This document shows positions 54,298-63,462 of a DNA stretch of 64,000 bases, one piece after another. The position numbers were made by a program, and so were the translations under genes. Source of the stretch: Chloroflexota bacterium (GTDB lineage Bacteria; Chloroflexota; Anaerolineae; Promineifilales; Promineifilaceae); contig JACTMP010000029.1 in assembly GCA_014584575.1 (NCBI GenBank), positions 62,001 through 126,000 on the forward strand. The letters run 5' to 3'. Positions within the stretch are counted from its first letter, which is position 1. Each line of letters begins with the position of its first letter. The notes under the pieces were generated by a model. That model was not told the origin of the DNA. It made no database searches and saw only the letters and a list, made by a program, of their open reading frames with translations.

Positions 54298-55725
54298 TCA
54301 AAACCCCACCTTCCCCGGATTCATAATCCCGTTCGGGTCGAGTGACTTTTTAATTCGTTCCAGCATGGGCCAGGCGGGGCCGTATTGGCGGCGCATGAAG
54401 CGGGAGAGCTTGAGGCCCACGCCGTGATGTTCGTTGATGATGCCGCCGTTGGCGAGCACGGCCGTGATCGCCGTATCCCAGATGCGGTTGTGCAACCGGA
54501 TCGCCTCTTCCGCCTCCTGCGGCGGTTCCGGGATGATAAAACGACTGTAGAGCGACGCACCCCAGTGGAACCAGTGCGAAAAGTGGCCGATGTAATTCAC
54601 GTTCCAATCGGCATACGTCTCTTCCACCGCCCGTTTTTGCGCCCAATACAGCTTTTCCAGCTTGTCAAAAGTCGTCACCGTCTCCGTCGTGCCATACATC
54701 CAGGGGAAGTGCAGGCCGTTGGGTGGATAGTAGAAGTGGTAACGATGTTCCCACCACTTCTCGCCCGGTTCGCGCCCCAGGTCTTGCCCGCCCAAACCCA
54801 GACAAATGGCTAGCGCCTTTTGCTCTTGCAAAGCGGCAATGTCCGGGTCGCCGTCAAAACCCATCACCATGTACGCCCCGTCCATCTCGTAGCCCAATAC
54901 CTTTTTGACCTGCGTGGCCGTAGAGGCAGGGTCATAGAGCCGGATGACAAAAGGCCCCAGGCGGCGGGTCATCAGTTGGCGGCCCGCTTCCAGGGCGTGG
55001 CTCAAATTTTGGAACAAAACCGCCCGCAGCAACCGCGCTTCGGGAAGGTAATCCACCTGCATCGTCGCCTCGGTGATGACGCCAAACGTGCCTTCTGACC
55101 CCAGGAAGAGGTGGAAATAGTCCGGCCCACCGGCATGATCGGGCACATGGGGGGTGCGGATAATCTCGCCCGTCGGCAGCACAATCTCCATGCGCAGCAC
55201 CATGTCTTCGGCTTTGCCATATTTGGTGCTGATGGTGCCGGATCCGCGTGGGGCCAGGTAGCCGCCCAACGTGGCGCAGTTGGCGGAGGCGGCGTAATGG
55301 GGCAGCGTCAGCCCTTTTTCATTGAGCACCCATTCCAACACCGAGCCGTTGATGCCCGCTTCGGCCGTCACCGTTAGCGATGTTTCGTCAATCTCCAAAA
55401 TCCGGTTGAGCCGTTTCACGTCCAGCATGATGCCGCCAAAGACGGGCGCGGCCCCACCCTGCGAACCAGAACCGCCGCCCCAGGGCACCACGGGGATACG
55501 ATAGGTATTGGCGATTTTGAGGATTTCGGCGATTTCAACGGCCGTGCCCGGATGCACAATAAAATCGGGCAACGTCGGCTGCGCGCCCCGATCCAGCCAC
55601 ATTTGCGGCAGCCAGAACCAGTCGGTGGCATACACCAGCCGGTCACTCTCTCTGGTGGAGATATACTCTTCGCCCACGACCTCTTCCAGTTCGGAGCGGA
55701 TCATTTCGTGTTGAAGGGTTGCCAT
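54298..55725 (-). CDS. FAD-linked oxidase (GlcD / alkyl-DHAP synthase-like)
   Basis: About 475 residues of the VAO fold. The FAD loop is VPWGGGSGSQGGAAPVFGG, followed by NCATLGGYLAPRGSGTISTKYGKAEDM and LFLGSEGTFGVITEATM; the C-terminus has GGIINEHHGVGLKLSRFM, the His-rich site shared by alkyl-DHAP synthases and D-lactate/glycolate oxidases. Oxidises a 2-hydroxy acid or similar. Start at 55725 (MATLQHEM); a longer form begins inside a TGATGCG repeat. Upstream of, and presumably coupled to, the Fe-S gene. Confidence 0.9.
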   Translation of the reverse strand: MATLQHEMIRSELEEVVGEEYISTRESDRLVYATDWFWLPQMWLDRGAQPTLPDFIVHPGTAVEIAEILKIANTYRIPVVPWGGGSGSQGGAAPVFGGIMLDVKRLNRILEIDETSLTVTAEAGINGSVLEWVLNEKGLTLPHYAASANCATLGGYLAPRGSGTISTKYGKAEDMVLRMEIVLPTGEIIRTPHVPDHAGGPDYFHLFLGSEGTFGVITEATMQVDYLPEARLLRAVLFQNLSHALEAGRQLMTRRLGPFVIRLYDPASTATQVKKVLGYEMDGAYMVMGFDGDPDIAALQEQKALAICLGLGGQDLGREPGEKWWEHRYHFYYPPNGLHFPWMYGTTETVTTFDKLEKLYWAQKRAVEETYADWNVNYIGHFSHWFHWGASLYSRFIIPEPPQEAEEAIRLHNRIWDTAITAVLANGGIINEHHGVGLKLSRFMRRQYGPAWPMLERIKKSLDPNGIMNPGKVGF

Positions 55726-55729
55726 AATT

Positions 55730-55797
55730 TGATGCGTGATGCGTGATGCGTGATGCGTGATAGGAGTCTCACGGGTCACGCATCACGCATCACGGAT
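55730..55797. repeat. TGATGCG inverted repeat
   Basis: Five TGATGCG units face CACGCATCACGCATCACG; on the minus strand the unit supplies the TGA stop of the small membrane protein (CCG TGA TGC G). Confidence 0.8.
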
Positions 55798-56230
55798 TAC
55801 GGATTACCGCCTCTTCCTCCGCCGCCGGCGTCACGTGGCTCCAGGCGATGAAGCTGACGGTGGAAGCAAGCAGCAGGTAAAAGCCATAGCGGAAAGCGAC
55901 GAAGAACCAGGGCTGGAACATACCCACAATGCCCAGGATGATGCCGCCGATCAGGATGTACTCGATAATCCGGTACGTTTTGTACGCCACTTTGCCGTTC
56001 AGCCGCAGCGCCAACCACCAGATGAAGGAGATGTAAAACAGGATGATGGAGATGAACACCATCAAAAAGCCAATACCGCTCAGGAGGGCATTGCGGTTCA
56101 ACTGCTCTTGGGGAAAACTGGCCGTTATCCGGGGGGCGACAAAGAGGCCAAACAGCAGCAGGAACACGGCCGTAATCGGCAAACCAATCGGTACACGGCG
56201 TTTCTTGGAGATGGGGGGTTGGTCAATCAT
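55790..56230 (-). CDS. Small four-helix membrane protein, unknown
   Basis: 146 residues with hydrophobic segments at about 16-33, 47-70, 88-105 and 112-130, separated by short polar loops. No motif recognised. It lies in the catabolic run, so it could be a permease helper or simply a passenger. Confidence 0.7.
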   Translation of the reverse strand: MIDQPPISKKRRVPIGLPITAVFLLLFGLFVAPRITASFPQEQLNRNALLSGIGFLMVFISIILFYISFIWWLALRLNGKVAYKTYRIIEYILIGGIILGIVGMFQPWFFVAFRYGFYLLLASTVSFIAWSHVTPAAEEEAVIRNP

Positions 56231-56231
56231 G

Positions 56232-56310
56232 GTGAGATTGAGAGATTGAGAGATTGAGAGGTTGGAGGGTGTGCTTAATCTCCTAATCTCTCAATCTCCT
56301 AATCTCCTAG
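56232..56310. repeat. GAGATTGA inverted repeat
   Basis: GAGATTGAGAGATTGAGAGA units face CTTAATCTCCTAATCTCTCA; the far end (AATCTCCTAG) supplies the stop codon of the following dehydrogenase gene on the minus strand. Confidence 0.8.
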
Positions 56311-57497
56311 TAACGAATATCCACCTGCCGCTTCGTCTCCGCCGATTGCACGATAGCGTCGCAGATCACGGCCGTTTTGTACCCATCCTCAAACGTCGCT
56401 CCGTGTGGACCAACGGGATGGTCGTTGACGATGGCGTCCAGCAAATGGGTGATCTCGTGGATAAAGGTGTGTTCCCAGCCAATAATGTGCCCGTGCGGCC
56501 ACCAGTTTTCCCACCAGGGATGGTAGCCCTCGGAGATAAGCACATTGTGGAAACCCTGCGTCTCCTTCGGCTGTTCACCCACCCAGAACACTTCCAGCTC
56601 GTTCATCCGTTCCAGGTTAAAGCGGATACTGCCCTTTTCGCCATTGATCTCAAAGCAGTTGGAATTTTTGTGCCCCCCGGCAAACCGGGTGGCCTCAAAG
56701 GTGCCCACCGCGCCATTGGCAAACTCCACGCAGGCGACGAAGGCATCATCCACGTCTACCTTTGCCATGCCGCCATCGCCTGTCGGCCGTTCCGGGATAA
56801 ACGTTTTAGTCATCGCCGCCACACTGGTCATGTCGCCCACCAGGTAATGGGCCAGGTCAATGATGTGCGCGCCCAGGTCGCCCAATGAACCCGAACCGGC
56901 TACCTTTTTATCCAGCCGCCAGATATGGGGCGTGTTGTAGTGGGGCATAATCCACTCTTGCAAATAGACCGCCCGCCAGTGGTAAATCTGGCCCAGCGCG
57001 CCGCTGTCAATCAGGTTGCGAATCTGGCGCACGGCGGGCACAAAGCGGTAGTTGAAAGCCACCATGTGCTTGACACCCGCTTTTTCCACCGCGTCCAACA
57101 TCATTTTGGATTCTTCGGCCGTGCGCCCCAACGGTTTTTCACACAAGATATGTTTGCCCGCCGCCGCCGCCGCGATACACGGTTCGGCGTGGGCGTCATT
57201 GGGGCCGCCGTTGTCAAATAGCTGCACATCGGGGTCATTGACCTGTTCGCGCCAGTCGGTGGTGTATTTGCTGTACCCGTAGCGAATGGCGGCATCACGC
57301 ACGGCCGTTTCGCTGCGCCCGCTTACCGACACCATCTTGGGGATGGCCGGGGGCGGGTACATCATGTAAGGGATGGTCTTGAAGGCGTTGGAGTGCGCCT
57401 TGCCCATAAAGGCATAGCCCAACATACCCACGCCCACTTCGGGAATATCGCCGGACGCTGCCGCCCCGGCCATGCTGGTAAAGGATTGATCGCTCAT
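56307..57497 (-). CDS. Gfo/Idh/MocA-family dehydrogenase of the catabolic run
   Basis: 396 residues. VGVGMLGYAFMGKAHSNAF is the dinucleotide fold, HILCEKPLGRTAEESKMM holds the EKP lysine and GSLGDLGAHIIDLAHYL the catalytic-region His. The length and the SGALGQIYHWRAVYLQEW segment resemble inositol- and sugar-dehydrogenase relatives. AGGAGG lies just before the ATG. Likely oxidises the imported sugar or its epimer. Confidence 0.92.
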   Translation of the reverse strand: MSDQSFTSMAGAAASGDIPEVGVGMLGYAFMGKAHSNAFKTIPYMMYPPPAIPKMVSVSGRSETAVRDAAIRYGYSKYTTDWREQVNDPDVQLFDNGGPNDAHAEPCIAAAAAGKHILCEKPLGRTAEESKMMLDAVEKAGVKHMVAFNYRFVPAVRQIRNLIDSGALGQIYHWRAVYLQEWIMPHYNTPHIWRLDKKVAGSGSLGDLGAHIIDLAHYLVGDMTSVAAMTKTFIPERPTGDGGMAKVDVDDAFVACVEFANGAVGTFEATRFAGGHKNSNCFEINGEKGSIRFNLERMNELEVFWVGEQPKETQGFHNVLISEGYHPWWENWWPHGHIIGWEHTFIHEITHLLDAIVNDHPVGPHGATFEDGYKTAVICDAIVQSAETKRQVDIRY

Positions 57498-57512
57498 AGA
57501 AACCTCCTGGTT

Positions 57513-57583
57513 GTAAGGGCGAGGCAGCCGGGTAAAACATTTGCCGTAACGAGAAAACTCATTCCCGGCTGCCTCGCCCCTAC
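57513..57583. repeat. GGGCGAGGCAG-type inverted repeat
   Basis: GTAAGGGCGAGGCAGCCGGG (57513-57532) faces CCCGGCTGCCTCGCCCCTAC (57564-57583). Second copy of the element seen at 24213. Confidence 0.75.
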
Positions 57584-57586
57584 GAG

Positions 57587-58588
57587 TTACTCTTTCGCAA
57601 ATGCCGCATCAAAGGCTACCGCCGACGGCGCAAAATCCAACCGTTTCACAAAGGCGCAGGCTTCGGTCGCGCCATGTTCCCGATCCATACGCGCGTCTTC
57701 CCACTCCACCGACAGTGGGCCGGTATACCCAATGTCGTTCAGGGCGCGGATGACCTCTTCAAAATCAATGGAGCCACGCCCCAACGAACGGAAATCCCAG
57801 AAGCGGCGGGCGTCGCCAAAGTTGAGATGGCCGCCAAAGACGCCCGCTTCCGTGGGACGAGGCGACCAGTACACGTCCTTCATGTGCGCGTGGAAGATGC
57901 GGTCGGCAAACTTGCGGATGAAGGCCACGTAATCTACGCCCTGGTAGCCAAAGTGGCTGGGGTCATAGTTGAAGCCAAAAGCGGGGTGGTGGTTCACGGC
58001 CGTGAGCGCCGCATCCGCACTGGCAATATCAAAAGCAATCTCCGTGGGGTGGACTTCCAGGGCAAACTTCACCCCTTCCTGGCTAAATACGTCCAGAATG
58101 GGCGTCCACAACTGGGCAAACAGCGCCAGCCCCCGCTCCAAAAAATCGGCCGGGTTGGGCGGGAAGGAGTAGACCATGTGCCAGATGGGTGAGCCGGTGA
58201 AACCAGGCACCACGTTGACGCCCAATTTGGCCGCCGCCCGCGCTGTGTTTTTCATCTCCTCGGCGGCGCGCGAACGGACACCATCTTCCTTACCATCCCC
58301 CCACAGGCGATCCGGCAGGATGCTTTTGTGCCGCTCATCAATGCGGTCGCATACCGCCTGCCCCACCAGGTGGTTGCTGATGGCAAACACTTGCAGGCCA
58401 TGTTTTTCCAAAATGTCACGGCGGGAGCGGATGTAGGCGTCGTCGCTGAGGGCTTTGTCCACCTCAAAGTGGTCGCCCCAGCAGGCGATTTCCACGCCAT
58501 CATAGCCAAACGACTTCGCCTTCTCACAAATCGTATCAAATGTCAGGTCGGCCCATTGGCCGGTGAATAATGTAACTGGTCTTGGCAT
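57587..58588 (-). CDS. Sugar isomerase/epimerase TIM barrel, copy 2
   Basis: 333 residues. [52 protein letters not shown] with metal Asp and His, [10 protein letters not shown] and [12 protein letters not shown] give the metal ligands of the AP-endonuclease-2 family. AGGAGG upstream. Often paired with Gfo/Idh/MocA dehydrogenases, as here. Confidence 0.92.
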   Translation of the reverse strand: MPRPVTLFTGQWADLTFDTICEKAKSFGYDGVEIACWGDHFEVDKALSDDAYIRSRRDILEKHGLQVFAISNHLVGQAVCDRIDERHKSILPDRLWGDGKEDGVRSRAAEEMKNTARAAAKLGVNVVPGFTGSPIWHMVYSFPPNPADFLERGLALFAQLWTPILDVFSQEGVKFALEVHPTEIAFDIASADAALTAVNHHPAFGFNYDPSHFGYQGVDYVAFIRKFADRIFHAHMKDVYWSPRPTEAGVFGGHLNFGDARRFWDFRSLGRGSIDFEEVIRALNDIGYTGPLSVEWEDARMDREHGATEACAFVKRLDFAPSAVAFDAAFAKE

Positions 58589-58610
58589 GTTTATCCTCCT
58601 AAATTCTTCC

Positions 58611-58665
58611 GTTCGTAGTAGGCGATTTATCGCCGTTTGACGGCGATAAATCGCCTACTACGAAC
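58611..58665. repeat. Perfect 25-bp inverted repeat, copy 1
   Basis: Arms beginning GTTCGTAGTAGGCGATTTAT (58611-58635 and 58641-58665) are exact complements around TTTGA. The same element lies on the other side of the cupin gene. Confidence 0.85.
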
Positions 58666-58670
58666 AACTT

Positions 58671-59069
58671 TTACCGTAATGAACTCCACGGTTCTTCGCC
58701 ACTCACATCAACGGCAATGTAGCCGCCTTCGCCATCACACGGGCCGAGGACGACCATCAACTTGGCGGGGGCAGCGCCGGTGTTGAAAGAGGCGTGAACG
58801 ATGTCCGCGTCAATAAAAATGGAATCGCCGGGCTGCAAAATCTGCTTCTGGTCTTCCAACCATTGCTCAATCTGGCCGGAGAGGACGGTGATGACCTCTT
58901 CCTGCCGGGGGTGTTTGTGGAAGTTGTGCCCCATGCCCGGCTTGAGGGTCACTTCCATGACGGTAATGTCCGTCGTGCCCGTCGTCGAAGGGCGGCTGAT
59001 CCAGCCCAATTCACCCCAATCCAACTGCTCGCGGTCAACTTGTACGCTGGTGATGAATTTACCTTTCAT
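58671..59069 (-). CDS. Cupin-domain protein
   Basis: 132 residues. LKPGMGHNFHKHPRQEEVITVLSGQIEQWLED is cupin motif 1 with two His and a Glu, and PGDSIFIDADIVHASFNTG is motif 2 with the last His. Metal-binding beta barrel; small-molecule binding, isomerase or sensor role possible. AGGAG lies upstream. It is flanked on both sides by near-identical perfect palindromes. Confidence 0.88.
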   Translation of the reverse strand: MKGKFITSVQVDREQLDWGELGWISRPSTTGTTDITVMEVTLKPGMGHNFHKHPRQEEVITVLSGQIEQWLEDQKQILQPGDSIFIDADIVHASFNTGAAPAKLMVVLGPCDGEGGYIAVDVSGEEPWSSLR

Positions 59070-59083
59070 ACATACTCCTACAG

Positions 59084-59138
59084 GTTCGTAGTAGGCGATT
59101 TATCGCCTTTTGATGGCGATAAATCGCCTACTACGAAC
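59084..59138. repeat. Perfect 24-bp inverted repeat, copy 2
   Basis: Arms beginning GTTCGTAGTAGGCGATTTAT (59084-59107 and 59115-59138) are exact complements around TTTTGAT. Confidence 0.85.
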
Positions 59139-59145
59139 GGTGGGT

Positions 59146-59976
59146 TTACGGCCGTAACCCCTTAAACTGTCTCGCCTGCTCTTCAATGGCCGGTTCCACA
59201 GCCAACCGCTCAATGCTGGACGCGCCAAAGAAACCGGCAATACCTTCGGTATGGTCAAAAATGTACTGCGCGTCCGACGGCTCGGCGATGGGGCCGCCGT
59301 GACACAAGACGATGATGTCCGGGTTAACGGCAATCGCTGCATCCCGCATGGCCTGTACCCGTTTCGCCGCTTCAGCCAGCGTCAGCGCCGTTTGCGCCCC
59401 AATCGCCCCTTTGGTCGTCAACCCCATGTGTGGCACCAGCACATCCGCGCCCACCTCGGCCATTTTGCGGGCCTCGTCCGGCGTAAAAACGTAGGGGCAG
59501 GTGAGCATGTCCAGCTTGTGCGCTTCGTGGATCATTTCTACTTCCAGGTCATACCCCATGCCCGTCTCTTCAAATCCCTGGCGAATCGTGCCATCAAACA
59601 GGCCAACGGTAGGGAAATTCTGCACGCCGTCAAAACCCATCTCCTTCAACTGTTTCAGGAACACGGGCATGAGGCGGAATGGGTCGGTGCCGCAGACACC
59701 GGCCAGCACCATCGTATTTTTGACCACCGGCAGCACTTCGGCAGCCATTTCCACAACGATGGCGTTGGCGTCGCCATAGGGCAGCAGTCCCGCCAGGCTG
59801 CCCCGCCCGGCCATGCGATACCGGCCGCTGTTGTAGATGATGATCAAATCCACCCCACCGCGCTCGGCAAATTTGGCGGAAATGCCTGTGCCCGCGCCCG
59901 CGCCAATAATGGCACGGCCGTGCGCCACATTGTTGTGCAGTCGTTTCAATGCTTCTTGTCTGGAAATAAACGGCAT
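59146..59976 (-). CDS. PEP-hydrolase-family TIM barrel
   Basis: 276 residues. [50 protein letters not shown] is the family signature, with [23 protein letters not shown] and [11 protein letters not shown]. In plant Tm-1 the same type of barrel forms the C-terminal domain after a UPF0261 domain; here the two domains are separate, adjacent genes. A phosphonopyruvate- or PEP-related C-C or C-P chemistry is possible but unproven. Confidence 0.9.
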   Translation of the reverse strand: MPFISRQEALKRLHNNVAHGRAIIGAGAGTGISAKFAERGGVDLIIIYNSGRYRMAGRGSLAGLLPYGDANAIVVEMAAEVLPVVKNTMVLAGVCGTDPFRLMPVFLKQLKEMGFDGVQNFPTVGLFDGTIRQGFEETGMGYDLEVEMIHEAHKLDMLTCPYVFTPDEARKMAEVGADVLVPHMGLTTKGAIGAQTALTLAEAAKRVQAMRDAAIAVNPDIIVLCHGGPIAEPSDAQYIFDHTEGIAGFFGASSIERLAVEPAIEEQARQFKGLRP

Positions 59977-59987
59977 TTTTCAAATAT

Positions 59988-60048
59988 CAAAGATTTCGCA
60001 GATTTCACCGATTTTCTTATCTGCGTAATCTGCGAAATCTTTGATCAC
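59988..60048. repeat. ATCAAAGATTTCGCAG inverted repeat
   Basis: ATCAAAGATTTCGCAGATTT faces AATCTGCGAAATCTTTGAT, partner of the element at 54231. Confidence 0.75.
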
Positions 60049-61250
60049 AACAAAAACTCCAACAACTTCCCTGTCACCGCCTCAGCAAAAGCAGCGTCGT
60101 TGATATTGCAATCCAGTTCATAAACGGGAATGCCGGGGCGGACGTGGGCTTTAATAGCATCAAAAAGGGCATTGTCCGCTTCCGGCCACCAAAATTCACC
60201 ACCGGGAGAATCGAGAACAGAGATACCTTGCAGCGGCAGGAAAAAGGCGACCGGCGCGGCCGATTGATTCGCCTTTTCCGCCAGGATGCGCCCCAGTTGG
60301 GCATTTTCCTCCGGCGTCGTGCGCATCAGGGTGACGTTGGGATTCCAGTAGTAAAATTTGCGATCTTTGTATTTGGCAGGCACGCTGTCCGGCCCCCAAA
60401 AGTTGACCATATCCAGGCAGCCGGGGGCGATCACCTGCGGCAGATTTTGCCGCGCCACGCCGTCCATACGTTCCGGCCCGGCAGTCAGGAAACCACCCAC
60501 CAGTTCGTCGGCCCATTCAGTGGTGGTTACGTCCAGCACGGCCGTGAAATACCCCTCATTGATCAAACTCTCCATCGTCCGCCCACCGGTGCCGGTAGCA
60601 TGGAACACCAATGTTTCGTAGCCGTGTTCGTCCAAAATGGCGCGGCACTGGTCTACCAGCTTTGTCGTGTTACCAAACATGGAAGCGGCGATTAACGGTT
60701 TGGCCTCAATGACGGGCACGGCCGTCTCGACCATCCCCACAATCGCCCCCACCGCGTTGGCAAAGATGGCCGCGCTGATCCGGTTCACCCCGGCCACATC
60801 TACCACCGAAGGGATGAGGACAATATCCTTTGTGCCCACATAGGCGGCTGTGTCTCCCGCCGCCAATGTACTGACCATCACTTTGGGGAAACCGATGGGT
60901 AGCTGGCGCATGGCGGCGGTAGCCATGACCGTGCCCGCCGAGCCACCCATGCCCAGGATGCCGTCAATATTGCCGTCGTCATACAACTTTTTGACGATGG
61001 TGGTGACGCCGGTGGTCATGGTGGCTACGGCCGTGCCCCTATCCCCTTCATTCCGCAAATCGGCCAACGAACGGCCGCCCGCCTGGGCTACCATGTCGGC
61101 GTCAATCTCCGGCGCAAACAGGGGATCACCCATGATACCGGTGTTAATGACCAATGCCCGGCAGCCGCGCCGCAGCAGTTCGCCTTTGACAAAGGCAAAC
61201 TCCGCTCCTTTTGTGTCCAGCGCGCCCACCAGGGCAATAGTTTTTGTCAT
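60045..61250 (-). CDS. Tm-1-like (UPF0261) ATP-binding protein, copy 2
   Basis: About 401 residues. IALVGALDTKGAEFAFVKGELL, ILGMGGSAGTVMATAAMRQLPIGFPKVMVSTLA, GTKDIVLIPSVVDVAGVN, LVFHATGTGGRTMESLI and VIAPGCLDMVNFWG align with copy 1. The two copies are clearly diverged paralogues. The ATG at 61250 fits the family start; a longer form adds nine residues. It directly precedes the TIM-barrel gene, as expected for a functional Tm-1-type pair. Confidence 0.9.
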   Translation of the reverse strand: MTKTIALVGALDTKGAEFAFVKGELLRRGCRALVINTGIMGDPLFAPEIDADMVAQAGGRSLADLRNEGDRGTAVATMTTGVTTIVKKLYDDGNIDGILGMGGSAGTVMATAAMRQLPIGFPKVMVSTLAAGDTAAYVGTKDIVLIPSVVDVAGVNRISAAIFANAVGAIVGMVETAVPVIEAKPLIAASMFGNTTKLVDQCRAILDEHGYETLVFHATGTGGRTMESLINEGYFTAVLDVTTTEWADELVGGFLTAGPERMDGVARQNLPQVIAPGCLDMVNFWGPDSVPAKYKDRKFYYWNPNVTLMRTTPEENAQLGRILAEKANQSAAPVAFFLPLQGISVLDSPGGEFWWPEADNALFDAIKAHVRPGIPVYELDCNINDAAFAEAVTGKLLEFLL

Positions 61251-61287
61251 CTCAATTCTTCTCGTCAACTGCGCCAACCACTCAAAT

Positions 61288-61375
61288 TGTCATTCCGACG
61301 AGTCTTCGAGGAGGAATCCCTACCTCTTGTACAGGAGCGGGATTCCTCGCTCCGAAGACTCCGCTCGGAATGACA
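61288..61375. mobile_element. TGTCATTCC-type MITE-like inverted repeat, copy 4
   Basis: TGTCATTCCGACGAGTCTTC to CGCTCGGAATGACA, with GAGGAATCCC and GGGATTCCTC inside; nearly the same sequence as the copy at 17695. Confidence 0.75.
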
Positions 61376-61426
61376 CGATTCTATTACCGAAACTCATTCT
61401 TAATCTTCATTAGCGCGTTTCCCATA

Positions 61427-62290
61427 TCAGCCTGGGGATTCCATCCCCAGGAGGCCGCGCAAAAACGCCAACCCTTCCACCGCCAACGCATCTTGCGTCG
61501 GGGCCAGTTTGCGCCAGATGGCGGCGGCTTTGGCAATGGATTGCACCTCGGCCGTAAACGATTCAATCACCACCGGGCCATCGTAGCCAATATCATACAG
61601 AGCGCCGGCTACTTCGTTCCAGGCTACGTTACCGGAACCGGGCGCGCCGCGATCATTTTCGCAGGCGTGCAGGTGGCACAGCCGGTGGCCGGTGGCGCGA
61701 ATGGCTGCGCCCAGTGACTTTTCCTCGATGTTCATGTGGAAGGTATCCAACATGATGCGGCAGGCGGGGTGGTCTACGCGGTCAATCAGTTCAATGGCCT
61801 GGGTGTGGGTGTTGATGAAGCTGGTTTCAAAGCGGTTGAGCGGCTCAATGCCCAGCACCACACCATGCTCGGCAGCGTAGGCGGCCAATGAGCGCAAGTG
61901 ATTCACCAGGGTATCCAGGTCACGCGCCCGTTCAGCAGCGGTGGATTGCCAGGTACGGCCGACGGCCGAATAGAGCGGCCCCACCAGGTTGGTGGCGCCA
62001 ATGGCTTGCGTGGCTTCAATGGCTTGCTGGATGTAAGCGAGGCCGGATTGTTGCACGGCCGTATCAGGATGCACCAAATCCCGATCCGGCCCCATCGCGG
62101 CGCAGGTACTCACGCCCAACCCATGTTCGCGCACCAGGTCGGCGGCACGGCCGTAGTGAAAATCACCAATCCCCTCCAACGGAAATTCGATCCAATCAAA
62201 GCCCATCGCCGCCACCTTTGGCAGCAGCTCTTCTAGCTTCTCCGTCGTCAGGGGCGCTGTCCAGACCCAGGTGTTGATGCCAATCTTCAT
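61427..62290 (-). CDS. Sugar isomerase/epimerase TIM barrel, copy 3 (tagatose 3-epimerase-like)
   Basis: 287 residues. IGINTWVWTAPLTTEKLEELL opens the barrel; LGIEPLNRFETSFINTHTQ, IMLDTFHMNIEEKSLG, LHACENDRGAPGSGNVAW and VIESFTAEV give the Glu, Asp, His, Glu metal set of D-tagatose/D-psicose 3-epimerases. It follows the ABC transporter ATPase genes, so it likely acts early on the imported compound. Confidence 0.92.
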   Translation of the reverse strand: MKIGINTWVWTAPLTTEKLEELLPKVAAMGFDWIEFPLEGIGDFHYGRAADLVREHGLGVSTCAAMGPDRDLVHPDTAVQQSGLAYIQQAIEATQAIGATNLVGPLYSAVGRTWQSTAAERARDLDTLVNHLRSLAAYAAEHGVVLGIEPLNRFETSFINTHTQAIELIDRVDHPACRIMLDTFHMNIEEKSLGAAIRATGHRLCHLHACENDRGAPGSGNVAWNEVAGALYDIGYDGPVVIESFTAEVQSIAKAAAIWRKLAPTQDALAVEGLAFLRGLLGMESPG

Positions 62291-62295
62291 AGTAA

Positions 62296-62362
62296 ATCGT
62301 GTAATTGGGTAATTGAGTAATTGGGTAATTGCTCAATTACCCAATTACTCAATTACTCAATT
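62296..62362. repeat. GTAATTGGG inverted repeat
   Basis: GTAATTGGGTAATTGAGTAA faces CAATTACCCAATTACTCAAT; read on the minus strand, the unit supplies the TGA stop of the ABC ATPase gene (AAT TGA GTA). Confidence 0.8.
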
Positions 62363-63418
62363 CACTCTCTTGCCTTCGCCATCAAAATAATGCAGCCGGT
62401 CTTGCACAATATCGAATTTAACGTTTTCACCCGGTTTGAGGCGGGAAATGCCGGAAACCAGGCTTAACATCGTTTGGTCGCCCACATGAATATGGATAAT
62501 CGTTTCCACACCCAGCGGTTCAATCAGAGTGACACGGCCGTCGAACGCCCCATTTTCACCGGGCTGCACATCTTCTGGCCTGACGCCCAGTGTAAAACTG
62601 GCGGGCAGGTTGTCACCAACCCCGGCCGCCGAAATCTGGATAGAACTATTTTCAACGTGTAACGCGCCATTGTCCCGCGCCGCCGGTAACAGATTAATGC
62701 GCGGCGTGCCGACCAACTGGGCCACAAACACCGACGCCGGCCGATCATAAATATCTCTCGGCGTGCCTATCTGCACGATTCGGCCGGCACGTAATACGGC
62801 AATCCGGTCGGCCATCGTCAGCGCCTCTACCTGATCATGGGTTACAAATAAGGTGGTGCTGCCCTGCGTTTTCTGGATGTGTTCCAATTCCACCCGCAGC
62901 GATTCGCGCAGTTTGGCGTCCAGGTTAGAAAGCGGCTCATCCATCAGGTAGACACGTGGGTCACGCACAATGGCCCGGCCAATGGAGACGCGCTGCATCT
63001 CGCCGCCAGAGAGCCGGGCCGTTTTGCGTTCCAACAAATGCTGGATGCGCAATATTTCGGCCGCTTCCCCTACCCGCTGTTTGATCTCCGCTTCCGGCAG
63101 CCGGTGTACGGGCGAGCGCAGCGGAAAGGCCAGGTTGTCATACACCGACATATTGGGGTAGAGCGAATACTGCTGGAAAACCATGGCCACATCGCGCTGG
63201 GCGGGTGTCAGTTCGTCCACCACCGCGCCGTCAAACAGCACGTTCCCGGCGTCTTGTTTTTCCAGCCCGGCAATGACCCGCAGCGTCGTTGTTTTGCCCG
63301 CGCCGGTTGGCCCCAGCAAGACGAAAAATTCGCCGTCCTGCACATCAAAACTCACATCGTCTAATGCCGTGACGGTTTTGAACCGTTTGCTGATGTTTTT
63401 GAGGGTAAGATCAGTCAT
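62357..63418 (-). CDS. ABC transporter ATP-binding protein, MalK/UgpC type
   Basis: 353 residues. Walker A GPTGAGKTTTLRVIAG, Q-loop VFQQYSLYPNMSV, signature LSGGEMQRVSIGRAI, Walker B VYLMDEPLSNLDAKLR and the H-loop LFVTHDQVEAL are intact. A C-terminal TOBE/OB region (about 235-353) is typical of carbohydrate importers. It follows a second such ATPase gene; tandem ATPases of this kind are known from glycerol-type (GlpS/GlpT) systems. Confidence 0.93.
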   Translation of the reverse strand: MTDLTLKNISKRFKTVTALDDVSFDVQDGEFFVLLGPTGAGKTTTLRVIAGLEKQDAGNVLFDGAVVDELTPAQRDVAMVFQQYSLYPNMSVYDNLAFPLRSPVHRLPEAEIKQRVGEAAEILRIQHLLERKTARLSGGEMQRVSIGRAIVRDPRVYLMDEPLSNLDAKLRESLRVELEHIQKTQGSTTLFVTHDQVEALTMADRIAVLRAGRIVQIGTPRDIYDRPASVFVAQLVGTPRINLLPAARDNGALHVENSSIQISAAGVGDNLPASFTLGVRPEDVQPGENGAFDGRVTLIEPLGVETIIHIHVGDQTMLSLVSGISRLKPGENVKFDIVQDRLHYFDGEGKRVN

Positions 63419-63462
63419 CTATTTTAGGGAGCGGAGCAAAACAGATTCATCTGTTTTGCTCC

